Shown here: piece after piece, positions 49,324-58,079 of the stretch
How positions within the stretch are numbered: position 1 is the first letter of the stretch
Layout of the letters: each line of letters starts with the position of its first letter
Origin: Nocardioides sp. HDW12B
GTDB taxonomy: Bacteria > Actinomycetota > Actinomycetes > Propionibacteriales > Nocardioidaceae
Direction: 5' to 3'
DNA: 64,000 nucleotides
Assembly (NCBI RefSeq): GCF_011299595.1
Contig: NZ_CP049867.1
Location: 1,426,001-1,490,000 of the forward strand
Program-made: the position numbers and the translations under genes
The notes under the pieces: model-generated
Told to the model about the DNA's origin: nothing
What the model saw: only the letters and a program-made list of their open reading frames with translations
The model's database searches: none

Positions 49324-50803
49324 ACCAGGTGGTGCGGAGGAGGTGTTGGATCACCAGCGCCGCGGTGAGCTGGATCCACACGCCGCGACGTCGCCAGCGC
49401 TCCGGCAGCAGCGCGCAGCCGAGCAGCACCCACGGCACGAACGGCAGCCAGATCCGCTCCACCTCGGCCTTGCTCATCTGCGACAGGTCGGCTGACAGCA
49501 CGGTGAGGATCCCGGCGAGCGTCATCACGTAGACCGCGTGGCGCGGACTGCGCTCCCGCGGGAAGCGGGGCAGGCGCGCGAGCAGCGCCGGTCCGCGGGA
49601 GGCCGCCGCGTCCGCAGCCCGCTGCCGGCTCTCGCCGTGGTGCCCGCGCGCGGGCTCGTGGTTGCCCGGGAGCCGCGGACGTCCCTTGTCGTTGAGCAGC
49701 CAGGCGATCCCGGCCCCGGCCATCGGACCGGCGGAGAAGAGGAAGGCGCCGAGGTTGCCCCACATCCAGTACAGCGGCGTACGGCGACCGCCGACGCCCT
49801 CCCAGTACCGGTCGTGGAGCTCGGGCAGGGCGTCCCAGTAGTAGAAGCCGAAGGCGGCGAAGGACAGCACCACCGCGACGGCGGCCGCCGCGGCGATCGG
49901 CAGCGGTCGCCACGCGCCGCCGAGCCAGAGCACGGCCAGGCAGAGGATGCCCAGCAGGGGCAGGCCGTAGGACATCATCACGACGTAGCCGAGGAGCAGG
50001 CCCGCCACCACCGACCACGCCACCTGGGGTCCGGTCGAGCGCCGGGTGGCGGCCATCGCCAGGGCGGCCAGGCCCCAGGCACCGACGGCGGCGAAGAGCG
50101 CGTCGCCGGAGACGCACATCCAGATGGCGGCCGGACCGACCGCCAGGAACGGCGCCGCGCGACGCACGACCTGCTCGGCGCCCAGCGTCCGCAGGGTGCA
50201 CAGCACGGCGACGGGGGTGGTGGCGGCGAGCACCGACACCACGAGACCGGCCTCGAAGCCGTCCGTGACGCCGAGGCGCACCAGCAGGACGAAGAACGCC
50301 AGGGCGCCCGGCGGGTGACCGGCGATGTGCACCGGCCAGTTGCGCGGCTCGGCGTCGTACGAGATGCGGCTGACGTACTCCGCCAGCGTGGCCGGGAAAT
50401 CGGTGACCCGGCGCGCGGTGTTCATGTACTCGTAGCTGTCGTCCATGACGTCGCGGAGGCCGCTGGTCCCGTCCAGCAGGGCGAGGGCGAGCATCCAGGC
50501 GAGCGCGGCGACGTACGTCGCGAGCAGCAGGCGTCCCCAGGGCAGCGTCTCGGCTAAGTCGACGGCCTTCCAGCCGAACAGGCCGGCCAGCACGAGGGCG
50601 ACCGCGCTGGCGACACCCACCCGCGGCATCCACTCCGCGTGGATCGGCGGGAAGCTGTTGACGCGGACGTTCCAGTCGAAGACCGCCGGCACGGCCATGC
50701 ACAGCCCCATGAGGGCGAGCGCGACGAGCAGGCCGGTGAGGGGGAGACGGGTGCGCCAGGGCGCCTGGGGGCGTCGGTCGTGCGACAGCGTGCGCGTGGG
50801 CAT
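49322..50803 (-). CDS. Polytopic membrane protein, GT-C-like
   Basis: 493 residues with about 12 hydrophobic helices. The segment VHIAGHPPGALAFFVLLVRL in a large first outer loop and acidic DDSYEYMNTARR in a preceding loop resemble GT-C polyprenyl-phosphate-sugar transferases, whose catalytic Asp/Glu lie in early outer loops. A positively charged loop of ~50 residues (~395-440) is cytosolic. The message is leaderless: TAGAGT lies 6 bases before the ATG. It is divergent from a GT2 gene, so both may work on an envelope glycan. The exact donor is unknown; the GT-C assignment is by resemblance. Confidence 0.72.
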   Translation of the reverse strand: MPTRTLSHDRRPQAPWRTRLPLTGLLVALALMGLCMAVPAVFDWNVRVNSFPPIHAEWMPRVGVASAVALVLAGLFGWKAVDLAETLPWGRLLLATYVAALAWMLALALLDGTSGLRDVMDDSYEYMNTARRVTDFPATLAEYVSRISYDAEPRNWPVHIAGHPPGALAFFVLLVRLGVTDGFEAGLVVSVLAATTPVAVLCTLRTLGAEQVVRRAAPFLAVGPAAIWMCVSGDALFAAVGAWGLAALAMAATRRSTGPQVAWSVVAGLLLGYVVMMSYGLPLLGILCLAVLWLGGAWRPLPIAAAAAVAVVLSFAAFGFYYWDALPELHDRYWEGVGGRRTPLYWMWGNLGAFLFSAGPMAGAGIAWLLNDKGRPRLPGNHEPARGHHGESRQRAADAAASRGPALLARLPRFPRERSPRHAVYVMTLAGILTVLSADLSQMSKAEVERIWLPFVPWVLLGCALLPERWRRRGVWIQLTAALVIQHLLRTTW

Positions 50804-50809
50804 GCCCGG

Positions 50810-50815
50810 ACTCTA
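50810..50815 (-). promoter_or_regulatory. Leaderless-type -10 box of the GT-C-like gene
   Basis: TAGAGT on the minus strand, 6 bases before ATG 50803. Confidence 0.55.
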
Positions 50816-50851
50816 GCCAGGGCCGGTGCGTCCCCACGCGCGAGCGTTCTC

Positions 50852-50857
50852 TAGCGT
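50852..50857 (+). promoter_or_regulatory. -10 box of the GT2 operon
   Basis: TAGCGT then 8 bases to ATG 50866; 36 bp from the divergent box at 50810-50815. Confidence 0.5.
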
Positions 50858-50865
50858 GGCTGCCC

Positions 50866-51561
50866 ATGCCGTCCGACATCCCCGCCACGCCGCCGCCCGC
50901 CGATCGGCCGCGCTGCGACCTCGTGCTGCCCTGCAAGGACGAGGGGCCGGCCCTGGTCGACCTCCTGCCCCGCATCCCTGACGTCTTCGACGTGATCGTC
51001 GTCGACAACGGCTCGACCGACGACACCGTCGCGGTCGCCGAGCGGCTCGGGGCGCGCGTCGTGCGCGAGCAGAGCCCCGGGTACGGCGCCGCCGTCCACG
51101 CCGGCGTCGTGGCGGCGCGGCACGACTGGCTGGCCGTCATGGACGGCGACGGCTCGTTCGACCCCGACGACCTGCTGCCGCTCCTCGACGAGGTCGTCGG
51201 CGGTCGCGCCGACCTGGCCCTCGGACGGCGCCGCCCCGTCCGGTCGGGCGTCTGGCCCTGGCACGCCCGCGCCGGCAACACCGTGCTGCTGTGGTGGTTG
51301 CGCCGCAAGACCGGTCTCCCGGTGCGCGACATCGCGCCGATGCGCGTCAGCGGACGTCAGGCGATGGTCGACCTCGGCGTCGAGGACCGGCGGTTCGGCT
51401 ACCCCGTCGAGCTGCTCCAGCGTGCCCACGCCGCCGGCTGGCGCTTCTCGGAGCGTGACGTCGCCTACCACCCTCGCGCGGAGGGCACGAAGTCGAAGGT
51501 CTCCGGGTCGGTGAAGGGCTCGCTGCGGGCGGCCCGCGACTTCGCGAAGGTGATCCGGTGA
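50866..51561 (+). CDS. Glycosyltransferase family 2 protein
   Basis: 231 residues. GT-A fold with LVLPCKDEGPALVDLLPRIP, VVDNGSTDDT and the DxD-like MDGDGSFDPDD. It resembles dolichyl-phosphate-sugar-synthase type GT2 enzymes but lacks C-terminal membrane helices. Probably transfers a sugar from an NDP donor to a lipid or glycan. Stop overlaps the next GTG (GTGA). Its partners are DUF2064 and a molybdopterin oxidoreductase, a grouping that recurs in actinobacteria. Confidence 0.88.
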   Translation: MPSDIPATPPPADRPRCDLVLPCKDEGPALVDLLPRIPDVFDVIVVDNGSTDDTVAVAERLGARVVREQSPGYGAAVHAGVVAARHDWLAVMDGDGSFDPDDLLPLLDEVVGGRADLALGRRRPVRSGVWPWHARAGNTVLLWWLRRKTGLPVRDIAPMRVSGRQAMVDLGVEDRRFGYPVELLQRAHAAGWRFSERDVAYHPRAEGTKSKVSGSVKGSLRAARDFAKVIR

Positions 51562-52253
51562 CGACGACCGAGGCGCTCTTCGGCCCCGACGGTGCTCCTG
51601 CGCGGGGGCTCGTCGTCGCCAAGGCCCCCGTCGCGGGGCAGGTCAAGACGCGGCTGGGCGCGGACGTCGGGCTCGACGTGGCCGCCCGACTGGCCGCTGC
51701 TGCCCTGCTCGACACCCTCGACGCCTTCGAGGTCGCCTTCGGCCCCGGCCACCGGCACGTCGCGATGACCGGCGACCTCGCCGCGGCCGAGCAGGGCCTC
51801 GAGATCCGGGACCGGCTGGCCTCGTGGACGGTGCACGAGCAGCGGGGCGACGGCCTGGGGGAGCGGCTGGCCCACGCCCACGCCGACGTCGCCGCCACCG
51901 GGCCCGGACCGGTCGTGCAGGTCGGAATGGACACCCCGCAGGTGACCGCGCGCCTGCTGGAGGACGTGGTGACCCGGCTGGGCCGTCACCCGGCCGTGCT
52001 GGGGCCGGCCGAGGACGGCGGCTGGTGGGTGCTGGCGCTGGCGGACGGCACGCGCGGGGAGGTGCTCGTCGACGTCCCGATGTCGACCGGCACGACCTGT
52101 CGCGAGACCGAGCGCGCCCTCGTGGCGGCGGGCCTCTCCGTGGCCCACGCGCCCGTGCTCTGCGACGTCGACACGGTCGTGGAGGCCACCGCGGTCGCTG
52201 CCGACGCCCCGACCACACGGTTCGCCAGTCTCTGGCGCGAGACGACGCGCTAG
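51558..52253 (+). CDS. DUF2064/TIGR04282-like glycosyltransferase-fold protein
   Basis: 231 residues, GTG overlap with GT2. Start RGLVVAKAPVAGQVKTRLG (nucleotide-binding Lys/Arg loop, residues ~17-34), then VVQVGMDTPQVT and LGPAEDGGWWVLAL, typical of DUF2064 (GT-A fold, nucleotidyl- or glycosyltransferase-like). Some members are named arsenosugar biosynthesis proteins, but no arsenic genes lie here. Activity unknown. Confidence 0.85.
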   Translation: MTTTEALFGPDGAPARGLVVAKAPVAGQVKTRLGADVGLDVAARLAAAALLDTLDAFEVAFGPGHRHVAMTGDLAAAEQGLEIRDRLASWTVHEQRGDGLGERLAHAHADVAATGPGPVVQVGMDTPQVTARLLEDVVTRLGRHPAVLGPAEDGGWWVLALADGTRGEVLVDVPMSTGTTCRETERALVAAGLSVAHAPVLCDVDTVVEATAVAADAPTTRFASLWRETTR

Positions 52254-52309
52254 CGGGACCGCCTCCGCCGCCCGCGCCGTGATCCGCGGCCGGGTCACAC
52301 GTCGCGTCC

Positions 52310-52315
52310 TAGGCT
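52310..52315 (+). promoter_or_regulatory. Probable -10 box of the molybdopterin oxidoreductase gene
   Basis: TAGGCT lies 24 bases before ATG 52339; the leader has a strong AAGGAGG. Confidence 0.45.
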
Positions 52316-52338
52316 GAGGCGGAGAAGGAGGGACGCCG

Positions 52339-53529
52339 ATGACCCTGCTCGACCCCGTCCGTCGCGCTGCCGCCCGTCGCCCTCCCGCCCCCGCCGAGGA
52401 GGACTTCACCTCGCGCCTGCGCAGCCCGGCGGTGGCCGCCCGGATCGGCCTCTGGCTCGGCGTGACGTTCACCGTCGCCTTCCTGACGGGGATCGTGAGC
52501 CACTGGGCGCAGTCGCCGACGCCCTGGCTGTCCTTCCCCTCCCGGCCCGCCTGGGGCTACCGCGTCACCCAGGGCCTGCACGTGGTCAGCGGCACCGCCG
52601 CGATCCCGCTGCTGCTGGTCAAGCTCTGGACGGTCTACCCGCGCCTGTTCGCGTCCTTCGGCCGCGGCGCGCGTCAGCTCCTGGTCTCCGCGCTGGAGCG
52701 GGCGTCGATCGCCGTGCTCGTCGCCTCCGCGGTCTTCCAGCTCTCGACCGGGCTCATGAACTCGGCGCAGTGGTACCCCTGGGCCTTCAGCTTCCGCTCG
52801 ACGCACTTCGCCGTGGCCTGGGTCGCGATCGGCGCCCTGGTCGTGCACGTGGCCGTCAAGCTGCCGGTCATCCGCGCCGCGCTGACCGGCCACGTGGACG
52901 ACGAGGGGCAGGACCGGGCCGGGACGGACGCCGACGGCGCCCTCTCGCGCCGGGGGCTGCTGCGCAGCACCTGGGTCGCGTCCGGGGTCGCGGTCCTCGC
53001 CTCGGCCGGCAGCACGGTGCCGCTGCTGCGCGAGGTGTCGGTGCTCGGCGTCCGCTCCGGCGACGGCCCGCAGGGGCTGCCGGTCAACAAGTCGGCCCGC
53101 GCCGCCGGGGTGACCTCGTCGGCGCTGTCGCCGTCGTACGCCCTCGAGCTCGTCCGCGGCGGCACGACGGTGCGGCTCACGCGCGAGCAGCTGCTGGCGA
53201 TGCCCCAGGTCACCGAGGAGCTGCCGATCGCCTGCGTCGAGGGCTGGAGCGCGTCCGGCACCTGGACCGGCGTGCGGGTCAAGGACCTGCTGGCCGAGGT
53301 CGGTGCGGAGCCGGGTGACGTGGTCGTCACGTCGCTGCAGACCTCCGGGCCGTACACGACCACGCTGCTGCCGGCGAACTTCGTCGCCGACGACGCGACG
53401 CTGCTGGCGCTGCAGCTCGACGGCGAGGACCTGTCGATCGACCACGGCTATCCGGCGCGGGTCATCGCCCCCAACCGCCCCGGCGTGCTCCAGACCAAGT
53501 GGGTCGGCCGCCTCGAGGTCGAGGCATGA
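52339..53529 (+). CDS. Cytochrome-b-type membrane domain fused to a molybdopterin oxidoreductase domain
   Basis: 396 residues. Residues ~30-185 hold four membrane helices with candidate haem-ligand His55, His81, His156 and His170 (cytochrome b561-like). SRRGLL (203-208) precedes a fifth helix, in a Tat-like setting. The C-terminal ~150 residues are a sulfite oxidase-type molybdopterin domain with the Mo-ligand Cys299 in IACVEGWSASGTWTG and a terminal PGVLQTKWV. Electrons from the outer Mo centre could pass to the quinone pool. Substrate unknown. It is coupled to a small membrane gene by ATGA overlap. Confidence 0.87.
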   Translation: MTLLDPVRRAAARRPPAPAEEDFTSRLRSPAVAARIGLWLGVTFTVAFLTGIVSHWAQSPTPWLSFPSRPAWGYRVTQGLHVVSGTAAIPLLLVKLWTVYPRLFASFGRGARQLLVSALERASIAVLVASAVFQLSTGLMNSAQWYPWAFSFRSTHFAVAWVAIGALVVHVAVKLPVIRAALTGHVDDEGQDRAGTDADGALSRRGLLRSTWVASGVAVLASAGSTVPLLREVSVLGVRSGDGPQGLPVNKSARAAGVTSSALSPSYALELVRGGTTVRLTREQLLAMPQVTEELPIACVEGWSASGTWTGVRVKDLLAEVGAEPGDVVVTSLQTSGPYTTTLLPANFVADDATLLALQLDGEDLSIDHGYPARVIAPNRPGVLQTKWVGRLEVEA

Positions 53530-53957
53530 GGGGACGGCTGGCACTCGGCGCCCTCGGTGTCCTGCTCGGGGCGTACGGCGCGTTCCGGCTGCTCGAGCTC
53601 GGCGGGGACAACCTGGTCGCGACCGCGGTCTGGATGACCGGCGGCGTGCTGGTCCACGACGCCGTGCTGGCACCCCTCACGGTCATGGTGGGGGCGCTGG
53701 TCCTGGTCACCCTGCGCTCGCGTCCGTGGCGGGCTGCCGCCGCCGCCGGGCTGCTCGTCCTGGGCACCGTCACCGTCACGGCCGTGCCGGTGCTGGGCCG
53801 CTTCGGCGCGAAGCCCGACAACGCCACCCTGCTGGACCGGCCCTACCTCGCCGGCTGGCTCGCGCTCGTCGTGCTGGTCGTGCTCGGGACGGTGCTCGTC
53901 GGGTGGCTGGGCGGTCGACGGGAGGGCCGGCGGGAGGGCCGGCGGGCCGGTCGCTGA
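53526..53957 (+). CDS. Hypothetical four-helix membrane protein
   Basis: 143 residues from ATG 53526, ATGA overlap with the molybdenum enzyme gene. Four hydrophobic helices and a short Arg/Gly tail with RREGRREGRRAGR encoded by a small tandem repeat. No domain recognised. Likely an accessory to the oxidoreductase (inference). Confidence 0.75.
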   Translation: MRGRLALGALGVLLGAYGAFRLLELGGDNLVATAVWMTGGVLVHDAVLAPLTVMVGALVLVTLRSRPWRAAAAAGLLVLGTVTVTAVPVLGRFGAKPDNATLLDRPYLAGWLALVVLVVLGTVLVGWLGGRREGRREGRRAGR

Positions 53958-53981
53958 GCCGCTCGGGCGTGTCGCTGCGGG

Positions 53982-53997
53982 TCGAACACGTGTTCGG
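53982..53997 (+). promoter_or_regulatory. LexA (SOS) box of recA
   Basis: TCGAACACGTGTTCGG matches the actinobacterial SOS consensus TCGAAC-N4-GTTCGA in all but the last base, and its core is a perfect palindrome. It sits 3 bases upstream of the TAGATT -10 box, so LexA would block the polymerase. Confidence 0.88.
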
Positions 53998-53999
53998 GC

Positions 54000-54005
54000 T
54001 AGATT
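54000..54005 (+). promoter_or_regulatory. -10 box of the damage-inducible recA promoter
   Basis: TAGATT, 158 bases upstream of the ATG. A second TAGAGT at 54091-54096 could be an SOS-independent promoter nearer the gene (inference). Confidence 0.6.
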
Positions 54006-54162
54006 GGTGCTGCGGCTCGGCTCCGGGTCGTGGACCCGCCGGTTCTCCCCAGCTCGGGAGGACGCTCCCCGTTGTGTCGGCGGTCCTGCCTAGAGTCCAG
54101 CGCACCAGATCAACCTCCCATGCGAGAGCCCCGTGAGCCGGGGGCAGAACAGGACGGCACCC

Positions 54163-55180
<1,018 letters not shown>

Positions 55181-55206
<26 letters not shown>

Positions 55207-55852
55207 GTCCCGGCACGGCGCACGTCACGACGGGCGCCACGACGGGCGACCGCGCCCCCGGTCCGGGTCCGGGCTGGGGCGCGGCTTCGTCGCCGGGCGC
55301 ACCGAGCCGCGTGACCGCCCCGACGACGACGGTCCTCCGGACGAGCAGTGGCTCGGGCCGGAGGCCGACCCGGAGAGCGTGGGGCGCAAGGTCCTGCTCG
55401 ACCAGCTGACCGGCCAGGCCCGCAGCCGAGCCGAGCTGGCGGTGAAGCTGGCGCGCAAGCGCGTGCCGCCGGAGGTCGCCGAGACGCTGCTCGACCGGTT
55501 CGAGGACGTCGGTCTCGTCGACGACGCCGCCTTCGCGCGGGACTGGGTCGAGTCGCGCCAGGCCAGCCGCGGCCTGGCCCGGAGGGCGCTCAGCGTCGAG
55601 CTGCGGCGCAAGGGGGTCGCCAGCGAGGTGATCGCCGAGGCCGTGAGCGAGGTCAGCGCCGAGGACGAGGACGCCGCCGCCCGCGAGCTGGTCCGACGTC
55701 GGCTGCGGAGCCTCAGCCGCTACGACGACGCCACCGTGGTCCGACGGCTGACGGGCATGCTGGCGCGCAAGGGCTACCCGCCCTCGGTGGTGTTCCGGGT
55801 GGTGCGCGAGGAGGTCGCGGCGGCCGACGACCTGCTCGGTCCCGACCTCTGA
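55181..55852 (+). CDS. recX: RecA regulatory protein RecX
   Basis: 223 residues. A basic, His/Arg/Gly-rich disordered head (~1-55, [14 protein letters not shown]) precedes three RecX helical repeats with [22 protein letters not shown] and [13 protein letters not shown]. RecX binds RecA filaments and lowers their activity. The start overlaps recA by 26 bp, a common actinobacterial arrangement for tight linkage. Start could be at a later codon if the disordered head is not used. Confidence 0.93.
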
Positions 55853-55875
55853 GGCCGCGCCTCGAGGCGGTCGTC

Positions 55876-55905
55876 TTGCCCGTGGGCACCGGGCGCACCT
55901 AGCCT
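55876..55905 (+). promoter_or_regulatory. Promoter of rny
   Basis: TTGCCC (55876-55881), 18 bases, TAGCCT (55900-55905), then 9 bases to ATG 55915. It has a recognisable -35/-10 pair, unlike most boxes in this window. Confidence 0.6.
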
Positions 55906-55914
55906 CGACGGATC

Positions 55915-57342
55915 ATGCCTCCGTCCTCCTCCGCCGCCCCGTTGCTCCTGTCCTCCACGCTGGTCTGGGTGCTCGGCGGTGCGGTGGTCGTGGTGCTGCT
56001 GGTCTGCGTCGGGGTGCTGCTGCTCTCGCGCCAGCTGACCGCGCGCCGCGAGGCCGAGCTGCACCGCGACCTGCACGAGCAGCGGCTCGACATCGAGCGT
56101 CGTGAGCACCGGCTCGCGGAGCGGGAGGCTCGCGCCGACGAGGAGCGTCGAGGCCTCGAGGAGCGCGCCGCGGAGGTCGCCGAGGCGGCGACCGAGCGCA
56201 CCGCGCTGCTCGAGCAGGTGGCGCGCCTGAGCGTCGAGGAGGCGCGCGCTGAGGTGGTGGGTGCCGCCGAGCACGAGGCCCGGCTGGCGGCCGCGACGCT
56301 GGCCCGCGACATCGAGGCGGCGGCCCGCCAGGGCGCGGAGAGCGAGGCCAAGCGGGTGCTGAGCACCGCCATCCAGCGGCTGGCCTCGGAGCAGAGCGCC
56401 GACCTCACCGTCTCGGTCGTGCACCTGGCCAGCGACGACCTCAAGGGCCGCATCATCGGCCGCGAGGGGCGCAACATCCGGGCCTTCGAGCAGATCACGG
56501 GCGTCAACCTGGTCATCGACGACACCCCCGAGGCGGTCGTGCTCAGCTGCTTCGACCCGGTTCGCCGCGAGGTCGCCCGGGTCGCGCTCGAGGAGCTGCT
56601 CGCCGACGGACGCATCCACCCGACCCGGATCGAGGAGGTGCACCAGCGCAGCCAGGAGCAGGTCGAGGCACTGTGCCGTAGTGCGGGGGAGGAGGCGTGC
56701 CTGCAGATGGGCATCTCCGACCTGCACCCCGAGCTGGTGCTGACGATGGGGCGGCTGCGCTACCGCTCCTCGTACGGGCAGAACGTGCTGGCCCACCTGG
56801 TCGAGTCCGGCCGGGCCGCCGGGCTGTTGGCCGACGAGCTCGGCGTGGAGCGCTCGGCGTGCGTGCGTGGCGCGTTCCTGCACGACATCGGCAAGGCGCT
56901 CACCCACGAGGTCGAGGGGTCCCACGCCATCGTCGGGGCGGACCTCGCGCGCCGCTACGGCGAGCACGAGGACGTCGTGCACGCCATCGAGGCCCACCAC
57001 AACGAGGTGGAGCCGCGCACCGTGGAGGCGTGGCTGACCCAGGCCGCCGACGCGATCAGCGGGGGCCGCCCGGGCGCACGACGCGAGTCGCTCGAGTCCT
57101 ACGTCAAGCGTCTCGAGCGCCTCGAGGAGATCGCGCTGACGCACCGCGGCGTCGAGAAGGTCTTCGCCATGCAGGCGGGCCGCGACCTGCGCGTCATGGT
57201 CCTGCCCGACGTGGTCGACGACCTCGCCGCCCAGGTGCTGGCCCGTGACCTGGCCAAGCAGATCGAGGAGGAGCTGACCTACCCGGGTCAGATCCGCGTC
57301 ACGGTGATCCGGGAGAGCCGGGCCACCGAGGTCGCGCGCTGA
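55915..57342 (+). CDS. rny: Ribonuclease Y
   Basis: 475 residues. N-terminal membrane helix (~14-38), a long coiled coil (~45-170), KH domain with GRIIGREGRNIRAFEQ, then the HD phosphohydrolase with FLHDIGKAL (HD) and AHHNEVEP. It starts mRNA decay as a membrane-tied endonuclease. All domains are in the usual order, with slightly short coiled coil. It follows recA-recX as in some actinobacteria. Confidence 0.95.
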   Translation: MPPSSSAAPLLLSSTLVWVLGGAVVVVLLVCVGVLLLSRQLTARREAELHRDLHEQRLDIERREHRLAEREARADEERRGLEERAAEVAEAATERTALLEQVARLSVEEARAEVVGAAEHEARLAAATLARDIEAAARQGAESEAKRVLSTAIQRLASEQSADLTVSVVHLASDDLKGRIIGREGRNIRAFEQITGVNLVIDDTPEAVVLSCFDPVRREVARVALEELLADGRIHPTRIEEVHQRSQEQVEALCRSAGEEACLQMGISDLHPELVLTMGRLRYRSSYGQNVLAHLVESGRAAGLLADELGVERSACVRGAFLHDIGKALTHEVEGSHAIVGADLARRYGEHEDVVHAIEAHHNEVEPRTVEAWLTQAADAISGGRPGARRESLESYVKRLERLEEIALTHRGVEKVFAMQAGRDLRVMVLPDVVDDLAAQVLARDLAKQIEEELTYPGQIRVTVIRESRATEVAR

Positions 57343-57395
57343 GCCGCGGGCCGGACTGCCGTCACCCCGTCACCCCGTCACTGCTGTCACGGCCG

Positions 57396-58079
57396 TCACT
57401 GCCCCAGACCGGCCTCGCGGGCCTTGATGATCGCCGCGGCCCGGTCGGGGGCGTGCAGCTTGGCGTAGATGCCCGACACCGCGTTGCGCACCGTCTTCGA
57501 CGACACGTAGAGCTCGGCGGCGATGGCGTCGTTGGAGCGGCCGGCGGCGAGCAGCTCGAGCACGCTGCGCTCGCGGTCGGTCAGCTCCGGGAAGGCCACC
57601 GCCGGCGGTGCCTCGGGGCGGGCGCCCCGGGCGAAGAGCTCGGCCACCCGGCCGGCCAGGGAGGCGCCGAACACCATGCCGCCGGCGGCGGCGGCGCGGA
57701 CCGCGTTGAGCACCTCGTCGGCCCCCGACCCCTTGAGCAGGTAGCCCGAGGCGCCGGCGCGCAGGGCCGACAGCACGGTGTCGTCGTCCTCGTTCATCGT
57801 CAGCATCACCACCCGGGTGCCGGGGTGGCGGGCGGTGACGAAGCGGGTGGCCTCGATGCCGTCGAGCACCGGCATCTGGATGTCCATGACCACGACGTCG
57901 GGCGAGGTCTCGGCGACGAGGTGCACCGCGGCGCGGCCGTCCGCGGCGGAGCCGACCACCTCCAGCCCGTCGAGGGCCGACAGCAGTGACACCAGCCCCT
58001 CGCGCAGGATGGCGTGGTCGTCGACGACCGCCACCCGGATGGGGGTGGGGGTGCCGGCGGGGTCGGGCGTGCTGGTCAT
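57396..58079 (-). CDS. NarL/LuxR-type response regulator
   Basis: 227 residues from ATG 58079, overlapping the kinase stop by 4 bases. Receiver with acidic pair D20/D21, phospho-acceptor D66 in VVMDIQMPVLDG, and Lys in YLLKGSG; then LuxR-type HTH (~165-225, LTDRERSVLELLAAGRSNDAIAAELYVSSKTVRNAVSGIYAKL). The partner kinase is directly upstream. Targets unknown; the divergent or nearby membrane gene at 60.3-61.1 kb is a candidate. Confidence 0.94.
   Translation of the reverse strand: MTSTPDPAGTPTPIRVAVVDDHAILREGLVSLLSALDGLEVVGSAADGRAAVHLVAETSPDVVVMDIQMPVLDGIEATRFVTARHPGTRVVMLTMNEDDDTVLSALRAGASGYLLKGSGADEVLNAVRAAAAGGMVFGASLAGRVAELFARGARPEAPPAVAFPELTDRERSVLELLAAGRSNDAIAAELYVSSKTVRNAVSGIYAKLHAPDRAAAIIKAREAGLGQ

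Noticed and set aside
57360-57400. GTCAC-rich short repeat after rny
   Set aside because: Only two to three imperfect copies; too short to separate from chance in GC-rich DNA.
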